This document shows positions 1 to 7,573 of a stretch of 64,000 nucleotides of DNA, in pieces. The notes below the pieces were generated by a model that made no database searches, had not been told where the DNA came from, and saw only the letters and a list, made by a program, of their open reading frames with translations. A program made the position numbers and the translations under genes. How positions within the stretch are numbered: the first letter of the stretch is position 1; every line of letters starts with the position of its first letter. This DNA comes from Planctomycetota bacterium. GTDB taxonomy: Bacteria; Planctomycetota; Planctomycetia; Pirellulales; PNKZ01. The stretch is taken from contig JAFEBQ010000012.1 of NCBI GenBank assembly GCA_018242585.1, positions 212,563-276,562 of the forward strand, in the 5' to 3' direction.

Positions 1-1176
1 GCAACACCTCAAGCGCCGACACGTTGCTACTTGGACAACGCCGCGACCAGTTGGCCCAAGCCGGATGCAGTCTACACTGCGATCGATGCTTACCAGCGGA
101 ACGTCGGCGCCGCGGCCGGGCGCGGCGTCTATTCCTCGGCCGACGAAGCGCGCCAAGTGGTTGATCGAGCGCGGCGCTCGGTAGCCCGGCTGCTCAACGC
201 GGTCGATGCACGACAGATTATTTTCGCGCAGAACGGGACCGATGCGCTGAACCTGGCGTTGCATGGCCTGCTGCGCCGCACGCCAGGGCACGTGGTCACG
301 ACCGTGACCGAGCACAACTCGGTGCTGCGGCCATTGCGGGCGCTCTGCGACGCCGGCTTGGCACAGGTGACCTACGTTGGTTGCAACGCCAAGGGATACG
401 TCGACCCCGGCGAGGTGGAACAAGCCATTCGGCCCGACACGCGGCTGGTGGTGATCTGTCACGCCTCGAACGTCACCGGGGCGCTGCAACCGCTGGCCGA
501 GATCACGGCCGCGGCCCATCGTCACGGCATACCGGTGCTTGTGGACGCGGCCCAATCGGCGGGGGAGACGCTGATCGATGTCCAGGCGCTCGAGATCGAT
601 CTGCTGGCCGCGCCGGGACACAAGGGATTGCTCGGGCCGCTGGGGACCGGGGTGCTGTACATTCGCCCGGGATTGGAAACCCAACTCGAACCACTGCGCC
701 AGGGTGGCACGGGAACCGACAGCGATGACGAGCGGCAACCGGCGACGATGCCCGAGCGGTTTGAAGCCGGCAATCTGAATGTGCCCGCTCTGGCCGGATT
801 GGGCACGGGCGTTGAGTGGTTGCACAAGCGACTGATCGAGGGCGCGTTCGCGGAGCATCAAGCGATGCTCGCCCGATTTGTCGCGCACCTGGGTGCGATT
901 CGCGGCGTGCGGTTGCTAGGGCCACGCACGATGGAACGACGCATGCCGGTGTTTAGCGTCGTTTCCGAGGTTTATACGCCGCAGGAACTTGCTGCCGCGC
1001 TCGATAGCGCCTATGGTGTGCAATTGCGCGCGGGATTGCATTGCGCCCCGCGGATGCACGCGGCGCTGGGGACATTGAACGCAGGCGGGACCGTCCGGCT
1101 CGGCCCCGGTCGATTTACCACGGAAGCGGAACTGGACACGGCGATTCGCGCGCTCGAAGAGTTGCACGCCGGGTGA
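1..1176 (+). CDS. Cysteine desulfurase-like class V aminotransferase (5' end outside window)
   Basis: PLP-dependent class V aminotransferase of the cysteine desulfurase/SufS-like group, expected to release sulfur from cysteine or a related substrate. The frame is open to base 1 and reads YLDNAATSWPKP near its start, the usual N-terminus of this family, so only a few residues are probably missing; the TTG at 31 lies inside that motif and is not a likely start. Visible motifs are the cofactor-binding region ending in PVLVDAAQSAG and the Schiff-base lysine in APGHKGLLGP. Near the C-terminus, RAGLHCAP carries the cysteine expected on the active-site loop. The substrate is inferred from family only. 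The YkgJ-type Cys-cluster gene follows 66 bases later on the same strand. Confidence 0.88.
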   Translation, partial: ATPQAPTRCYLDNAATSWPKPDAVYTAIDAYQRNVGAAAGRGVYSSADEARQVVDRARRSVARLLNAVDARQIIFAQNGTDALNLALHGLLRRTPGHVVTTVTEHNSVLRPLRALCDAGLAQVTYVGCNAKGYVDPGEVEQAIRPDTRLVVICHASNVTGALQPLAEITAAAHRHGIPVLVDAAQSAGETLIDVQALEIDLLAAPGHKGLLGPLGTGVLYIRPGLETQLEPLRQGGTGTDSDDERQPATMPERFEAGNLNVPALAGLGTGVEWLHKRLIEGAFAEHQAMLARFVAHLGAIRGVRLLGPRTMERRMPVFSVVSEVYTPQELAAALDSAYGVQLRAGLHCAPRMHAALGTLNAGGTVRLGPGRFTTEAELDTAIRALEELHAG

Positions 1177-1242
1177 TGTTAACCGCCTGGCTCGCCAAGA
1201 AAAGCCGAGCTGATAAAAGCTTACTACGGAGGGTGACCCGCG

Positions 1243-1659
1243 ATGAGTGACAAGCCCTGGTTCAAGGACGGCTTGCGGTTCGAATGCACCCAATGCGGCG
1301 ATTGTTGCACCGGAGCGCCGGGCTTTGTCTGGGTCAACCAGGAAGAGATTTCGGCATTGGCCAAACAGATTGACCTGGACGTCGACGCCTTCGTCAAGAA
1401 GTATGTCCGCCGCGTCGGCTCGCGGCTGAGCCTGGTCGAATACCCGAACGGAGATTGCGTCTTCTTCGACAATCAAAAGCGTTGCTGCAGTGTCTATGAA
1501 GCGCGGCCACGCCAGTGCAAGACCTGGCCCTTTTGGAAGTCGAATCTCGAAACGCCGGACGACTGGAAAGAAACTCGCGAAGCCTGCCCTGGTTGTGGCA
1601 AGGGAAAGCTCTACACGGTCGAACAGATCGTCGAGCAAGTCCGCGTCGTCCGGGTGTAG
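1243..1659 (+). CDS. YkgJ-family cysteine cluster protein
   Basis: 138-residue protein with the CxxCxxCC signature (CTQCGDCC, residues about 17-24), then a Cys-rich stretch (CVFFDNQKRCCSVYEARPRQC) and a closing CPGCGKG. This pattern defines the YkgJ/UPF0153 family of probable zinc- or Fe-S-binding proteins, whose biochemical role is poorly known. The ATG follows a good ribosome-binding site (ggagggtga, about 8 bases upstream). Position just after a cysteine desulfurase-like gene fits a link to Fe-S chemistry, but that is inference. Confidence 0.88.
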   Translation: MSDKPWFKDGLRFECTQCGDCCTGAPGFVWVNQEEISALAKQIDLDVDAFVKKYVRRVGSRLSLVEYPNGDCVFFDNQKRCCSVYEARPRQCKTWPFWKSNLETPDDWKETREACPGCGKGKLYTVEQIVEQVRVVRV

Positions 1660-2145
1660 TTGCTGACGCTCCTCACTTCGCTTATCGCTAGCACGCGCCG
1701 GCTTCCGGTTATGCCGGCTTTGCGAATTGTGACGATTAGCTGAAGTTTGCCGCGCGTGCGGTCGATTTAGCTCCACGTTCGTTGGGCTGCGCCCAGCGAG
1801 CATGCAGCGCAAGTCTGGCCCGACGTTCTCGTTTCTTGCCTAACTGTTTGTCAGGAAACGAGATAACCAAGGCTCGGACAAATCACGGCCCGACTGTGAT
1901 CGCTGCAAGTTCTTTGACAATTAGCACTTCGTGACGACTGGCGTGTTCACCCTAGTCGCGACCTGATTTGGGGGTTGCCCCCTGAAAACGGCGGCGAAAC
2001 GGCTGTAGCCAGCCCCCGACGACAGCACCTTTATGCTTGACACTAGTTGTTGCCGCTCCTACACTTGGAGCGTCCTTGGGGCTGCGATTGATGCCACGAA
2101 AAACGGTGGTGGCGAGCCCGACTTTGATCCGCCAGGAGTCTTAAC
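1660..2145. other. Intergenic region upstream of the HU gene
   Basis: No convincing gene. Frames through it lack ribosome-binding sites and family features. It contains a short inverted repeat around 1824-1862 (cgttctcgtttc against gaaacgag) and, near its 3' end, a good sigma-70-type promoter for the HU gene, listed separately. Confidence 0.6.
2037..2065 (+). promoter_or_regulatory. Sigma-70-type promoter for the HU gene
   Basis: A consensus -35 box TTGACA (2037-2042) is followed after exactly 17 bases by TACACT (2060-2065). Transcription would start near 2072 and give a leader of about 75 bases before the GTG start of the HU gene. Seen in sequence; not tested. Confidence 0.65.
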
Positions 2146-2565
2146 GTGACCAAGAAAGAAATCGTTAAAACGATCTCGGACGAGATTGGGCTGACCCAAC
2201 TTAAGACCAAAGAGATTGTTCAGAAGACGTTCGATGCCATTGTCGAGACGCTGGTCGCTGACAAGCGTATTGAGCTTCGCAACTTCGGTGTCTTCGAGGT
2301 GAAGAAGCGGGCGGCTCGCAAGGCCCGCAATCCTCGCACCGGCGACAAGGTATACGTGCCCGAGAAGTACGTCGTTACCTTCAAGCCCGGTAAGGAGATG
2401 GAAGAACGGGTTCGCGAGCTGGAACGCCAGGCGGCTGCTGCCGCTGCTGCCAAGGCAGCACAATCGTCCGATGGGGCTCGCCCCGCGGACAGTGCTCGTT
2501 CGACAGACAGTGGCCACCGACCGACAGACAGTGGCCACCGACCGGCTGAAACCATTGGCGGTTAA
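2146..2565 (+). CDS. HU-family DNA-binding protein with extended C-terminal tail
   Basis: Residues 1-90 are a complete HU/IHF fold: [17 protein letters not shown] at the N-terminus, the beta-arm entry [13 protein letters not shown], and the DNA-wrapping arm with [24 protein letters not shown]. The protein should bend and compact DNA as a dimer. A GTG start at 2146 directly precedes the usual HU N-terminus. A tail of about 45 residues follows: an alanine run ([10 protein letters not shown]), then a Ser/Thr/Asp/Pro/Arg-rich stretch with the heptapeptide TDSGHRP twice. The tail is not part of the ordinary 90-residue HU fold. A promoter lies at 2037-2065. Confidence 0.95.
   Translation: MTKKEIVKTISDEIGLTQLKTKEIVQKTFDAIVETLVADKRIELRNFGVFEVKKRAARKARNPRTGDKVYVPEKYVVTFKPGKEMEERVRELERQAAAAAAAKAAQSSDGARPADSARSTDSGHRPTDSGHRPAETIGG
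2501..2542 (+). repeat. Perfect 21-bp tandem duplication in the HU tail
   Basis: The unit cgacagacagtggccaccga plus one base occurs twice back to back (2501-2521 and 2522-2542), encoding the repeated heptapeptide TDSGHRP. Identical codons suggest a recent slippage event. Confidence 0.9.
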
Positions 2566-3077
2566 GCCACTTACGCAAATCAATGGGCCCCGCTCTGTTC
2601 CAGGCGCTCCTGAGTCTGGGGCCTTTCGAGTCACGCTTGGGTGATCGCCCCGCCAAGCCTTTGGCGGGCCGCCGATCCCCGGCGTTCGACGGCTGGTTGC
2701 CTGGGTTCTGCGACCCTTGGCAGCCAACGAGTTACGTGCGACGACTGCTCTCGACCCCTCGATTGGTTTCGAGTAGTCTTCCGCCCCCTGCCAATATCCC
2801 ACCCCCGGGTGCCCCGCCTGGGATCTACTGCTTTTCAACACTTGTCTGACCGAAGCGTGGCCGTCCTGGCCCCGCCCGAAACACCTAGATCACATCGTAA
2901 TGCTCACGGCTCGCCAGCCTTGCGCACGAGTTCGCACCAATGTTGGGTGCGCCGGCCGAGGACGAGTCAAAAACTGTTTCGTTCACGTTGTTTGCAAGGG
3001 AAACCGAGCCCGGCCACGCTCGCCTGACCAAGGCGCAACTGGGAAGGCGCGTCGCTCATTCCACGGAGGGTTGGTTC
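2566..3077. other. Non-coding gap between HU and the small lipoprotein gene
   Basis: About 510 bases with no supported gene. The frames crossing it have no ribosome-binding site or recognisable domain. The last 20 bases hold the ribosome-binding site (cacggaggg) of the gene starting at 3078. Confidence 0.5.
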
Positions 3078-3296
3078 ATGCGCAAGTTGATTCTCGGGAT
3101 CGCGCTGGCGAGTACGCTCGCGCCGAACATTGGCTGCATTTTGCCGGCCTATTCGGGCGATCCGACACGCCGTACCCAACAGTTGATCTACACATCGGAA
3201 AACCTCCGCATGTTATTGGAAGATTGGGAACGGCTCTGGATGCTTGATCAGCCAAGCCATTTGTCGCCGTATAAGACGCACGGCGGCATTCTCTAA
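3078..3296 (+). CDS. Small planctomycete-type lipoprotein
   Basis: 72-residue protein beginning MRKLILGIALASTLAPNIGC, a short basic N-region, hydrophobic core and lipobox-like Cys at residue 20, then about 50 soluble residues (RRTQQLIYTSENLRMLLEDW, then LDQPSHLSPYKTHGGIL). The start has a strong GGAGGG ribosome-binding site 8 bases upstream. From memory, similar small proteins with a closing YKTHGGI-type end recur in Pirellulaceae genomes, without known function. Lipidation and envelope location are inferred from the signal alone. Confidence 0.72.
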   Translation: MRKLILGIALASTLAPNIGCILPAYSGDPTRRTQQLIYTSENLRMLLEDWERLWMLDQPSHLSPYKTHGGIL

Positions 3297-3531
3297 AACA
3301 ATCGTCGGCATCACGGCCCGCGCGCGGCACATCTCTGGCCCGCGGGCCACGGGGCTGCGCGTTGCGCCGCGCAGCCGTCGGTGCATTTCTCGATCGTATT
3401 GCGAGTCTCTTGGCCCTTGTCGGCCGGTTGCCAGTTCGACGCTCGACGGTTAGATTCGAGCCACTGGGTTTTACGATCGTCGAGCGACGATCCATCAGGC
3501 AACCTCCACTCAACATCGGCCAACTCATCAC

Positions 3532-4470
3532 GTGACTGCTGCTGGTGTTGATCTCGAAGTCCGGCTCGGCCGGTTGCGGCTGGCCAACCCTGTGCTAGTG
3601 GCTTCGGGCACTTTTGGCTACGCCCGCGAGATGGCCGGCCTGGTCGATATCGGCCGCCTCGGTGGCGTGATTCCCAAGACGATCACCCGGCTGGCCCGCC
3701 CTGGCAACTCGCCGTGGCGCACGGTTGAAACGACCGGTGGCTTACTCAATTCGATCGGCCTGGACAATGACGGCCTCGAAGCGTTCATCGAGCATCACCT
3801 TCCCTACCTGCGGACGCTGCCGACGGCGCTGATCGTCAGTATTGCCGGCCGCACGATCGACGACTTTGTCGAGTTGGCCGCGCGGCTCGACAAAGAGCCG
3901 GGCATTGCCGCGCTGGAACTGAATATCTCGTGCCCGAACGTCAGCGGCGGCGTCGACTTTGGCACCGATCCGCAGTTGTGTCGGCAGGTGGTGTCGGGCG
4001 TGCGCCGCGCGTGCTCGCACCCGATCCTGGCCAAGCTCACGCCCAACGTGACGAACATTACCCATATGGCCGCCGCCGCCGCCGAAGGTGGCGCCGACGC
4101 GGTCTCGGCCGTCAACACATGCCTGGGCATGGCGATCGACTGGCGGAAGCGCCGGCCGCTGCTGGGAAACGTGGTCGGCGGGCTCAGCGGCCCGGCCATC
4201 AAGCCGATCGCCCTGCGGTGCGTGTTTCAGATCGCGCGACACGTTCAGGTGCCGGTTGTCGGCATTGGCGGCATCGCCACGCTGGACGACGCCATGGAGT
4301 TCCTCGTGGCCGGGGCCAGCGCGGTGCAAGTCGGCACGGCGAATTACTATGACCCGCATGCCACGACCAAAATCCTGGACGGCCTGCCCGAGGCGGTGGC
4401 TTCGCTGGGGGCACGGTCAGTGCCAGACATCGTCGGCACCCTGACCACGCCGATCATCCCACCCAAGTAA
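3532..4470 (+). CDS. pyrD: Dihydroorotate dehydrogenase, class 1 (catalytic subunit type)
   Basis: FMN enzyme that oxidises dihydroorotate to orotate, the fourth step of pyrimidine synthesis. The 312-residue length and soluble N-terminus (VRLGRLRLANPVLVASGTFG) fit class 1B catalytic subunits. Supporting motifs are LLNSIGLDN, NISCPNVSGG (active-site region; the Cys is the class 1 base), KLTPNVTNITHMA and the FMN phosphate loop GIGGIATLDDAMEFLVAGAS followed by QVGTANYYDP. The start is a GTG at 3532. No electron-transfer subunit gene (pyrK) is adjacent, so the electron acceptor cannot be told from this window. Confidence 0.93.
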   Translation: MTAAGVDLEVRLGRLRLANPVLVASGTFGYAREMAGLVDIGRLGGVIPKTITRLARPGNSPWRTVETTGGLLNSIGLDNDGLEAFIEHHLPYLRTLPTALIVSIAGRTIDDFVELAARLDKEPGIAALELNISCPNVSGGVDFGTDPQLCRQVVSGVRRACSHPILAKLTPNVTNITHMAAAAAEGGADAVSAVNTCLGMAIDWRKRRPLLGNVVGGLSGPAIKPIALRCVFQIARHVQVPVVGIGGIATLDDAMEFLVAGASAVQVGTANYYDPHATTKILDGLPEAVASLGARSVPDIVGTLTTPIIPPK

Positions 4471-4563
4471 TGGGGCAATGCAGCGCTGGCCCATCCCTTA
4501 ATGCGTGTGCCTGGGCTAAAATACAGCCGCGCGCCGCAATTCGACAGCGAAGCGCGTGCGGCA

Positions 4564-4732
4564 AACACCCCTCCCTTTCAGGGAGGGGCAGGGGGGAGGG
4601 TAAAGACGTTCCCAGCCAAAACAGATGACGTTCAGATACAAGACCCTGAACGCAACATCGTTTGGCATGCAGCGCGTTTACCCTCACCCGCTCACTTCGT
4701 TCGCGACCTCTCCCTTAAAGGGAGAGGTGTAG
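4564..4732 (+). repeat. 169-bp intergenic palindromic repeat, copy 1 (left of trpS)
   Basis: Two hairpins form its ends: cctccctttcagggagg on the left and acctctcccttaaagggagaggt on the right, with a diverged centre. The same 169-bp element occurs inverted at 5781-5949, on the other side of trpS. The left 47 bases and the ccctcacccgctcac block are identical between copies, while the centre differs by many substitutions. Confidence 0.88.
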
Positions 4733-4780
4733 CATACAAAGTCGCGCACGATTGAACCTACAGGACAACCACCGATATCC

Positions 4781-5740
4781 ATGCGTGTACTCTCTGGCAT
4801 TCAACCGACCGGCCGGTTTCACTGGGGCAACTATTTCGGCGCCATCCGGCAGTACATCGACTTGCAGAACGGCCACGAAGCCTATTACTTCATCGCCAAC
4901 CTGCACGCCCTGACCACGGTGCGCGAGGCGACCGTGCTGCAAGGCTACACGCTCGACGCCGCGCTCGACCTGTTGGCCCTTGGCCTCGATCCGCAGCGGG
5001 CGACGTTGTTCGTCCAGTCCGATGTGCCCGAGGTGAGCGAACTGTGCTGGCTGCTGATGACCGGCACGACCATGGGGCTGCTCGAACGCTGCCACGCCTA
5101 CAAGGACAAGAAAGCCAAGGGGCTGCCAGCTGACGCGGGGCTGTTCACCTATCCGGTGCTGATGGCGGCGGACATCCTCAGCTATGACGCCGACCTGGTT
5201 CCCGTGGGGGAGGACCAGAACCAGCACATCGAAGTTTGCCGCGACATCGCCACCAGCTTCAACCATCACTTTGGCGACACGTTCGTCATTCCCAAGGCCC
5301 ACATCGTCGCCTCGACGGCCAAGGTGCCGGGCATCGACGGCGAAAAAATGTCGAAAAGCTACGACAACACCATCGAGTTGTTCGAAGAACCCAAGGCGCT
5401 GCGCAAGAAGATCATGCGCATCGCCACCGACTCGCGGCCACTGGATCAGCCCAAGGAACCCGAGGGGGACCATCTGTTCCAGCTCTATTCGCTGTTCGCC
5501 AACGATCAACAGCGCGAGGAGATGGCGGCGTTGTATCGCCGCGGCGGGTTCGGCTATGGCGACATCAAAAAAGCGCTGGCCGATCTGGCCGAGAAGTTCT
5601 TTGCCGAGCCGCGCGCCCGCCGGGCCGAATTGGCGGCCAACCCGGGCGTGGTCCGCGAGGTGCTGGGCGACGGAGCGAGCCAAGCGCGGAAGAAAGCCTC
5701 GCAAGTTCTGATTCGAGCCAAGCGAGCCTGCGGTTTGTGA
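4781..5740 (+). CDS. trpS: Tryptophan--tRNA ligase
   Basis: Class I aminoacyl-tRNA synthetase that charges tRNA-Trp. It opens with [20 protein letters not shown], which contains the HIGH-like motif of this enzyme as FHWGNY, and carries [10 protein letters not shown] (residues about 189-198) as the KMSKS loop. The tryptophan pocket motif [10 protein letters not shown] is present. The 319-residue length is normal. The ATG at 4781 begins exactly at the conserved N-terminus. The gene stands alone and is bracketed by two inverted copies of a 169-bp repeat. Confidence 0.97.
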   Translation: MRVLSGIQPTGRFHWGNYFGAIRQYIDLQNGHEAYYFIANLHALTTVREATVLQGYTLDAALDLLALGLDPQRATLFVQSDVPEVSELCWLLMTGTTMGLLERCHAYKDKKAKGLPADAGLFTYPVLMAADILSYDADLVPVGEDQNQHIEVCRDIATSFNHHFGDTFVIPKAHIVASTAKVPGIDGEKMSKSYDNTIELFEEPKALRKKIMRIATDSRPLDQPKEPEGDHLFQLYSLFANDQQREEMAALYRRGGFGYGDIKKALADLAEKFFAEPRARRAELAANPGVVREVLGDGASQARKKASQVLIRAKRACGL

Positions 5741-5780
5741 GTAGAATGGAACGAGTAATTGGGCGAGCGAGCCGGCGTCT

Positions 5781-5949
5781 CTACACCTCTCCCTCTCAGG
5801 GAGAGGTCGCGAACGCAGTGAGCGGGTGAGGGTAAACGCGCTGCCAGTCAAACAATCTCGCGTTCAGAATCCCGTTTCTGATCGTCATGCGATGCGGCTA
5901 GTAACGTCTTTACCCTCCCCCCTGCCCCTCCCTGAAAGGGAGGGGTGTT
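5781..5949 (-). repeat. 169-bp intergenic palindromic repeat, copy 2 (right of trpS, inverted)
   Basis: Reverse complement of the element at 4564-4732 and of the same length. The terminal hairpins and the gagcgggtgagggtaaacgcgctg block are conserved. It ends about 50 bases before the acpS start. Confidence 0.88.
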
Positions 5950-5998
5950 CTTCGCTCGCGTTTTGGGCCGCGATCCTAAGCGAAACTGTGCAAGTGCG

Positions 5999-6406
5999 AT
6001 GAACGTCCTAGGTCTTGGCAGCGATATTGTTGAATGTCTGCGGATTGCGCGGATGATCGAACGGCATGGCGAGCTGTTCCTGAACCGCGTCTTCACGCCG
6101 CAGGAGATTCGCTTTTGCATGTCGCGCCGCCACGCCACCCAGGCCTATGCCGGCCGCTATGCCGCCAAGGAAGCGGTCTTCAAGGCGCTGGGCATTCAAC
6201 GCGGGCCGGGCTTGCGCTGGCTGGACCTGGACTTGCGCGAGGACACGCCAGGCAAGATCGCCGTCGGTATGCGCGGCGGCGTGCGCGACGCGGTGATCGA
6301 GCGCGGCGCGCGCGAGATCATGGTCACTATCGCCCACTGCCGCAGCCACGCCACGGCCACGGCCATCGTGCTGGGGGGGGATCACACGCTGCCCGAGGAA
6401 GAATGA
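5999..6406 (+). CDS. acpS: Holo-[acyl-carrier-protein] synthase
   Basis: Transfers 4'-phosphopantetheine from CoA to the serine of acyl carrier protein. The ATG at 5999 puts the family N-terminus MNVLGLGSDIVE at residue 1; an upstream TTG would add 18 unrelated residues lying in and next to the repeat. GSDIVE carries the Mg-binding Asp, and RYAAKEAVFKALG (residues about 51-63) carries the catalytic Glu/Lys. 135 residues is a typical AcpS length. Confidence 0.94.
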   Translation: MNVLGLGSDIVECLRIARMIERHGELFLNRVFTPQEIRFCMSRRHATQAYAGRYAAKEAVFKALGIQRGPGLRWLDLDLREDTPGKIAVGMRGGVRDAVIERGAREIMVTIAHCRSHATATAIVLGGDHTLPEEE

Positions 6407-6418
6407 GCGGCGGAATGG

Positions 6419-6451
6419 AAAAAGCCCCTGGCCGATTGCGACCAGGGGCTT
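6419..6451 (-). terminator. Hairpin terminator for the four-helix-bundle gene
   Basis: Perfect 10-bp stem aagcccctgg/ccaggggctt (6422-6431 and 6442-6451) with a 10-base loop. Read on the minus strand it ends in a run of five T (6423-6419). It lies between the convergent acpS and minus-strand gene ends and may serve both. Confidence 0.7.
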
Positions 6452-6497
6452 GTGAATAGCTTCCTCGATTCGATCTTTCACGATCGACGTTCACAAC

Positions 6498-6782
6498 CTA
6501 GTGAGTGACCGCCGGCTGGTACTTGGCGTCGCCAAAGCCCAGGATCGGGAAGAAGATGAATCCCAGCAGCGCCAGCCCAATGCCGAAGAAGTTCTTTCGA
6601 TCGGGCTTGGTGAATCGCCCGTTTCCCTCGGCAATGTTCGCGGCAATCGAGAGTGCCGCGCGATTCAGTTGGTCGACCAAGAAACCGTAGCCGCGAGGGA
6701 ACTTTTCGCTCGCAGTACATACTCGATCAGCGAATGAAATTGCCTTCTGGTAGACTTCGAGCTTCTCGAAGGCGAAAGGCAT
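6498..6782 (-). CDS. Four helix bundle (23S rRNA IVP-like) protein with foreign C-terminus
   Basis: Residues 1-66 match the N-terminal half of the S23/four-helix-bundle family: MPFAFEKLEVYQKAISFADR, then GYGFLVDQLNRAALSIAANI and AEGNGRFTKPDRKNFF. In that family the next residues normally read like ARGS and continue for about 50 more residues of helix. Here the frame instead continues as GLALLGFIFFPILGFGDAKY and stops after 94 residues. That ending is strongly hydrophobic, looks like a transmembrane end, and is not part of the usual fold. This suggests truncation with fusion to the tail of another small gene. The family role is not firmly known. Confidence 0.7.
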   Translation of the reverse strand: MPFAFEKLEVYQKAISFADRVCTASEKFPRGYGFLVDQLNRAALSIAANIAEGNGRFTKPDRKNFFGIGLALLGFIFFPILGFGDAKYQPAVTH

Positions 6783-6908
6783 AGTCGAGGCGCAAAAGAA
6801 GAGAGGAGAAAGTAGTGAGTAGACCGAGGAGGCTTACCCAATCGCTATCTCGCGCGACCTGGAAAACCTGCTCTTTTCTACTCTCTACTCTCCCCAATCT
6901 CCTCTCTA

Positions 6909-6930
6909 ATTTTTCGCCGTGGGCGAAAAA
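6909..6930 (-). terminator. Terminator of tRNA-fMet
   Basis: Perfect stem tttttcgcc/ggcgaaaaa with a 3-base loop (6910-6930), directly after the tRNA 3' end on the minus strand. The stem itself supplies the T run. Confidence 0.75.
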
Positions 6931-7004
<74 letters not shown>

Positions 7005-7573
7005 TCATGTATTGATTGGGTGCCCGCCGTGACCAGTCGAATGACTCGATCGATCACCGGCGAGATTCGCAATTCTAACCGTTATCGGCTCGGCGTCGAG
7101 GTGGGGGAACTCAATTTCTCGGCCAGGCGTCAAAACAAGTACAACCGCGCCAAAGTACCGCGCGACAGCATCGCCCCCGGTTTCGGCACGTAAATCGCCG
7201 ACTCGCGAGGGTTAAAAACACGACGTAAATGCCTTGCCGGTGAGGATTTGTTTTACAATTGGAAGCATGATCGTTTAGATTGAACCATAGCGCCGCCGGC
7301 CGGGTCATCGCGACACTCGCGTGCATGCTAGCCGGGCGGTGAAAAACTTTCGGAACAGAGTTCGCAATCGCTCGTCACAGGTCGCTTTGGGCTTTCGTCC
7401 TTGGCGCACGCGCTTAGCAATGCTGGCCCGCGTCGATCGCAATGTTCGACGTGGGCCGCTGGCGGTTCCACTGCCGGCGTCTATTGCTAACGCGGTCGCC
7501 CCGTCGGCGCGTTGGTCGCGCGTCGGCAGCCCGCGCGCCCACACACGGTGATTGTCGCGGCGGAGTTTTACCT
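7005..7573. other. Non-coding gap upstream of the squalene-cyclase-like gene
   Basis: About 570 bases with no supported gene. The frame of the downstream gene stays open from 7442, but that part is Arg-rich and lacks a ribosome-binding site. A tacaat box at 7254-7259 has no well-spaced -35, so no promoter is called. Confidence 0.45.

Noticed and set aside
916..1812. Long minus-strand frame of about 300 codons opposite the Cys-cluster gene
   Set aside because: It runs antisense to two well-supported genes, has no ribosome-binding site and no recognisable domain. Frames of this length are common by chance at this GC content.
2059..2841. Minus-strand frame of 260 codons opposite the HU gene
   Set aside because: It is antisense to HU, low in complexity, and crosses a gene and its flanks without family signal.
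7234..7259. Promoter ttgccg ... tacaat before the squalene-cyclase-like gene
   Set aside because: The boxes are only 14 bases apart and lie more than 300 bases from the chosen start.
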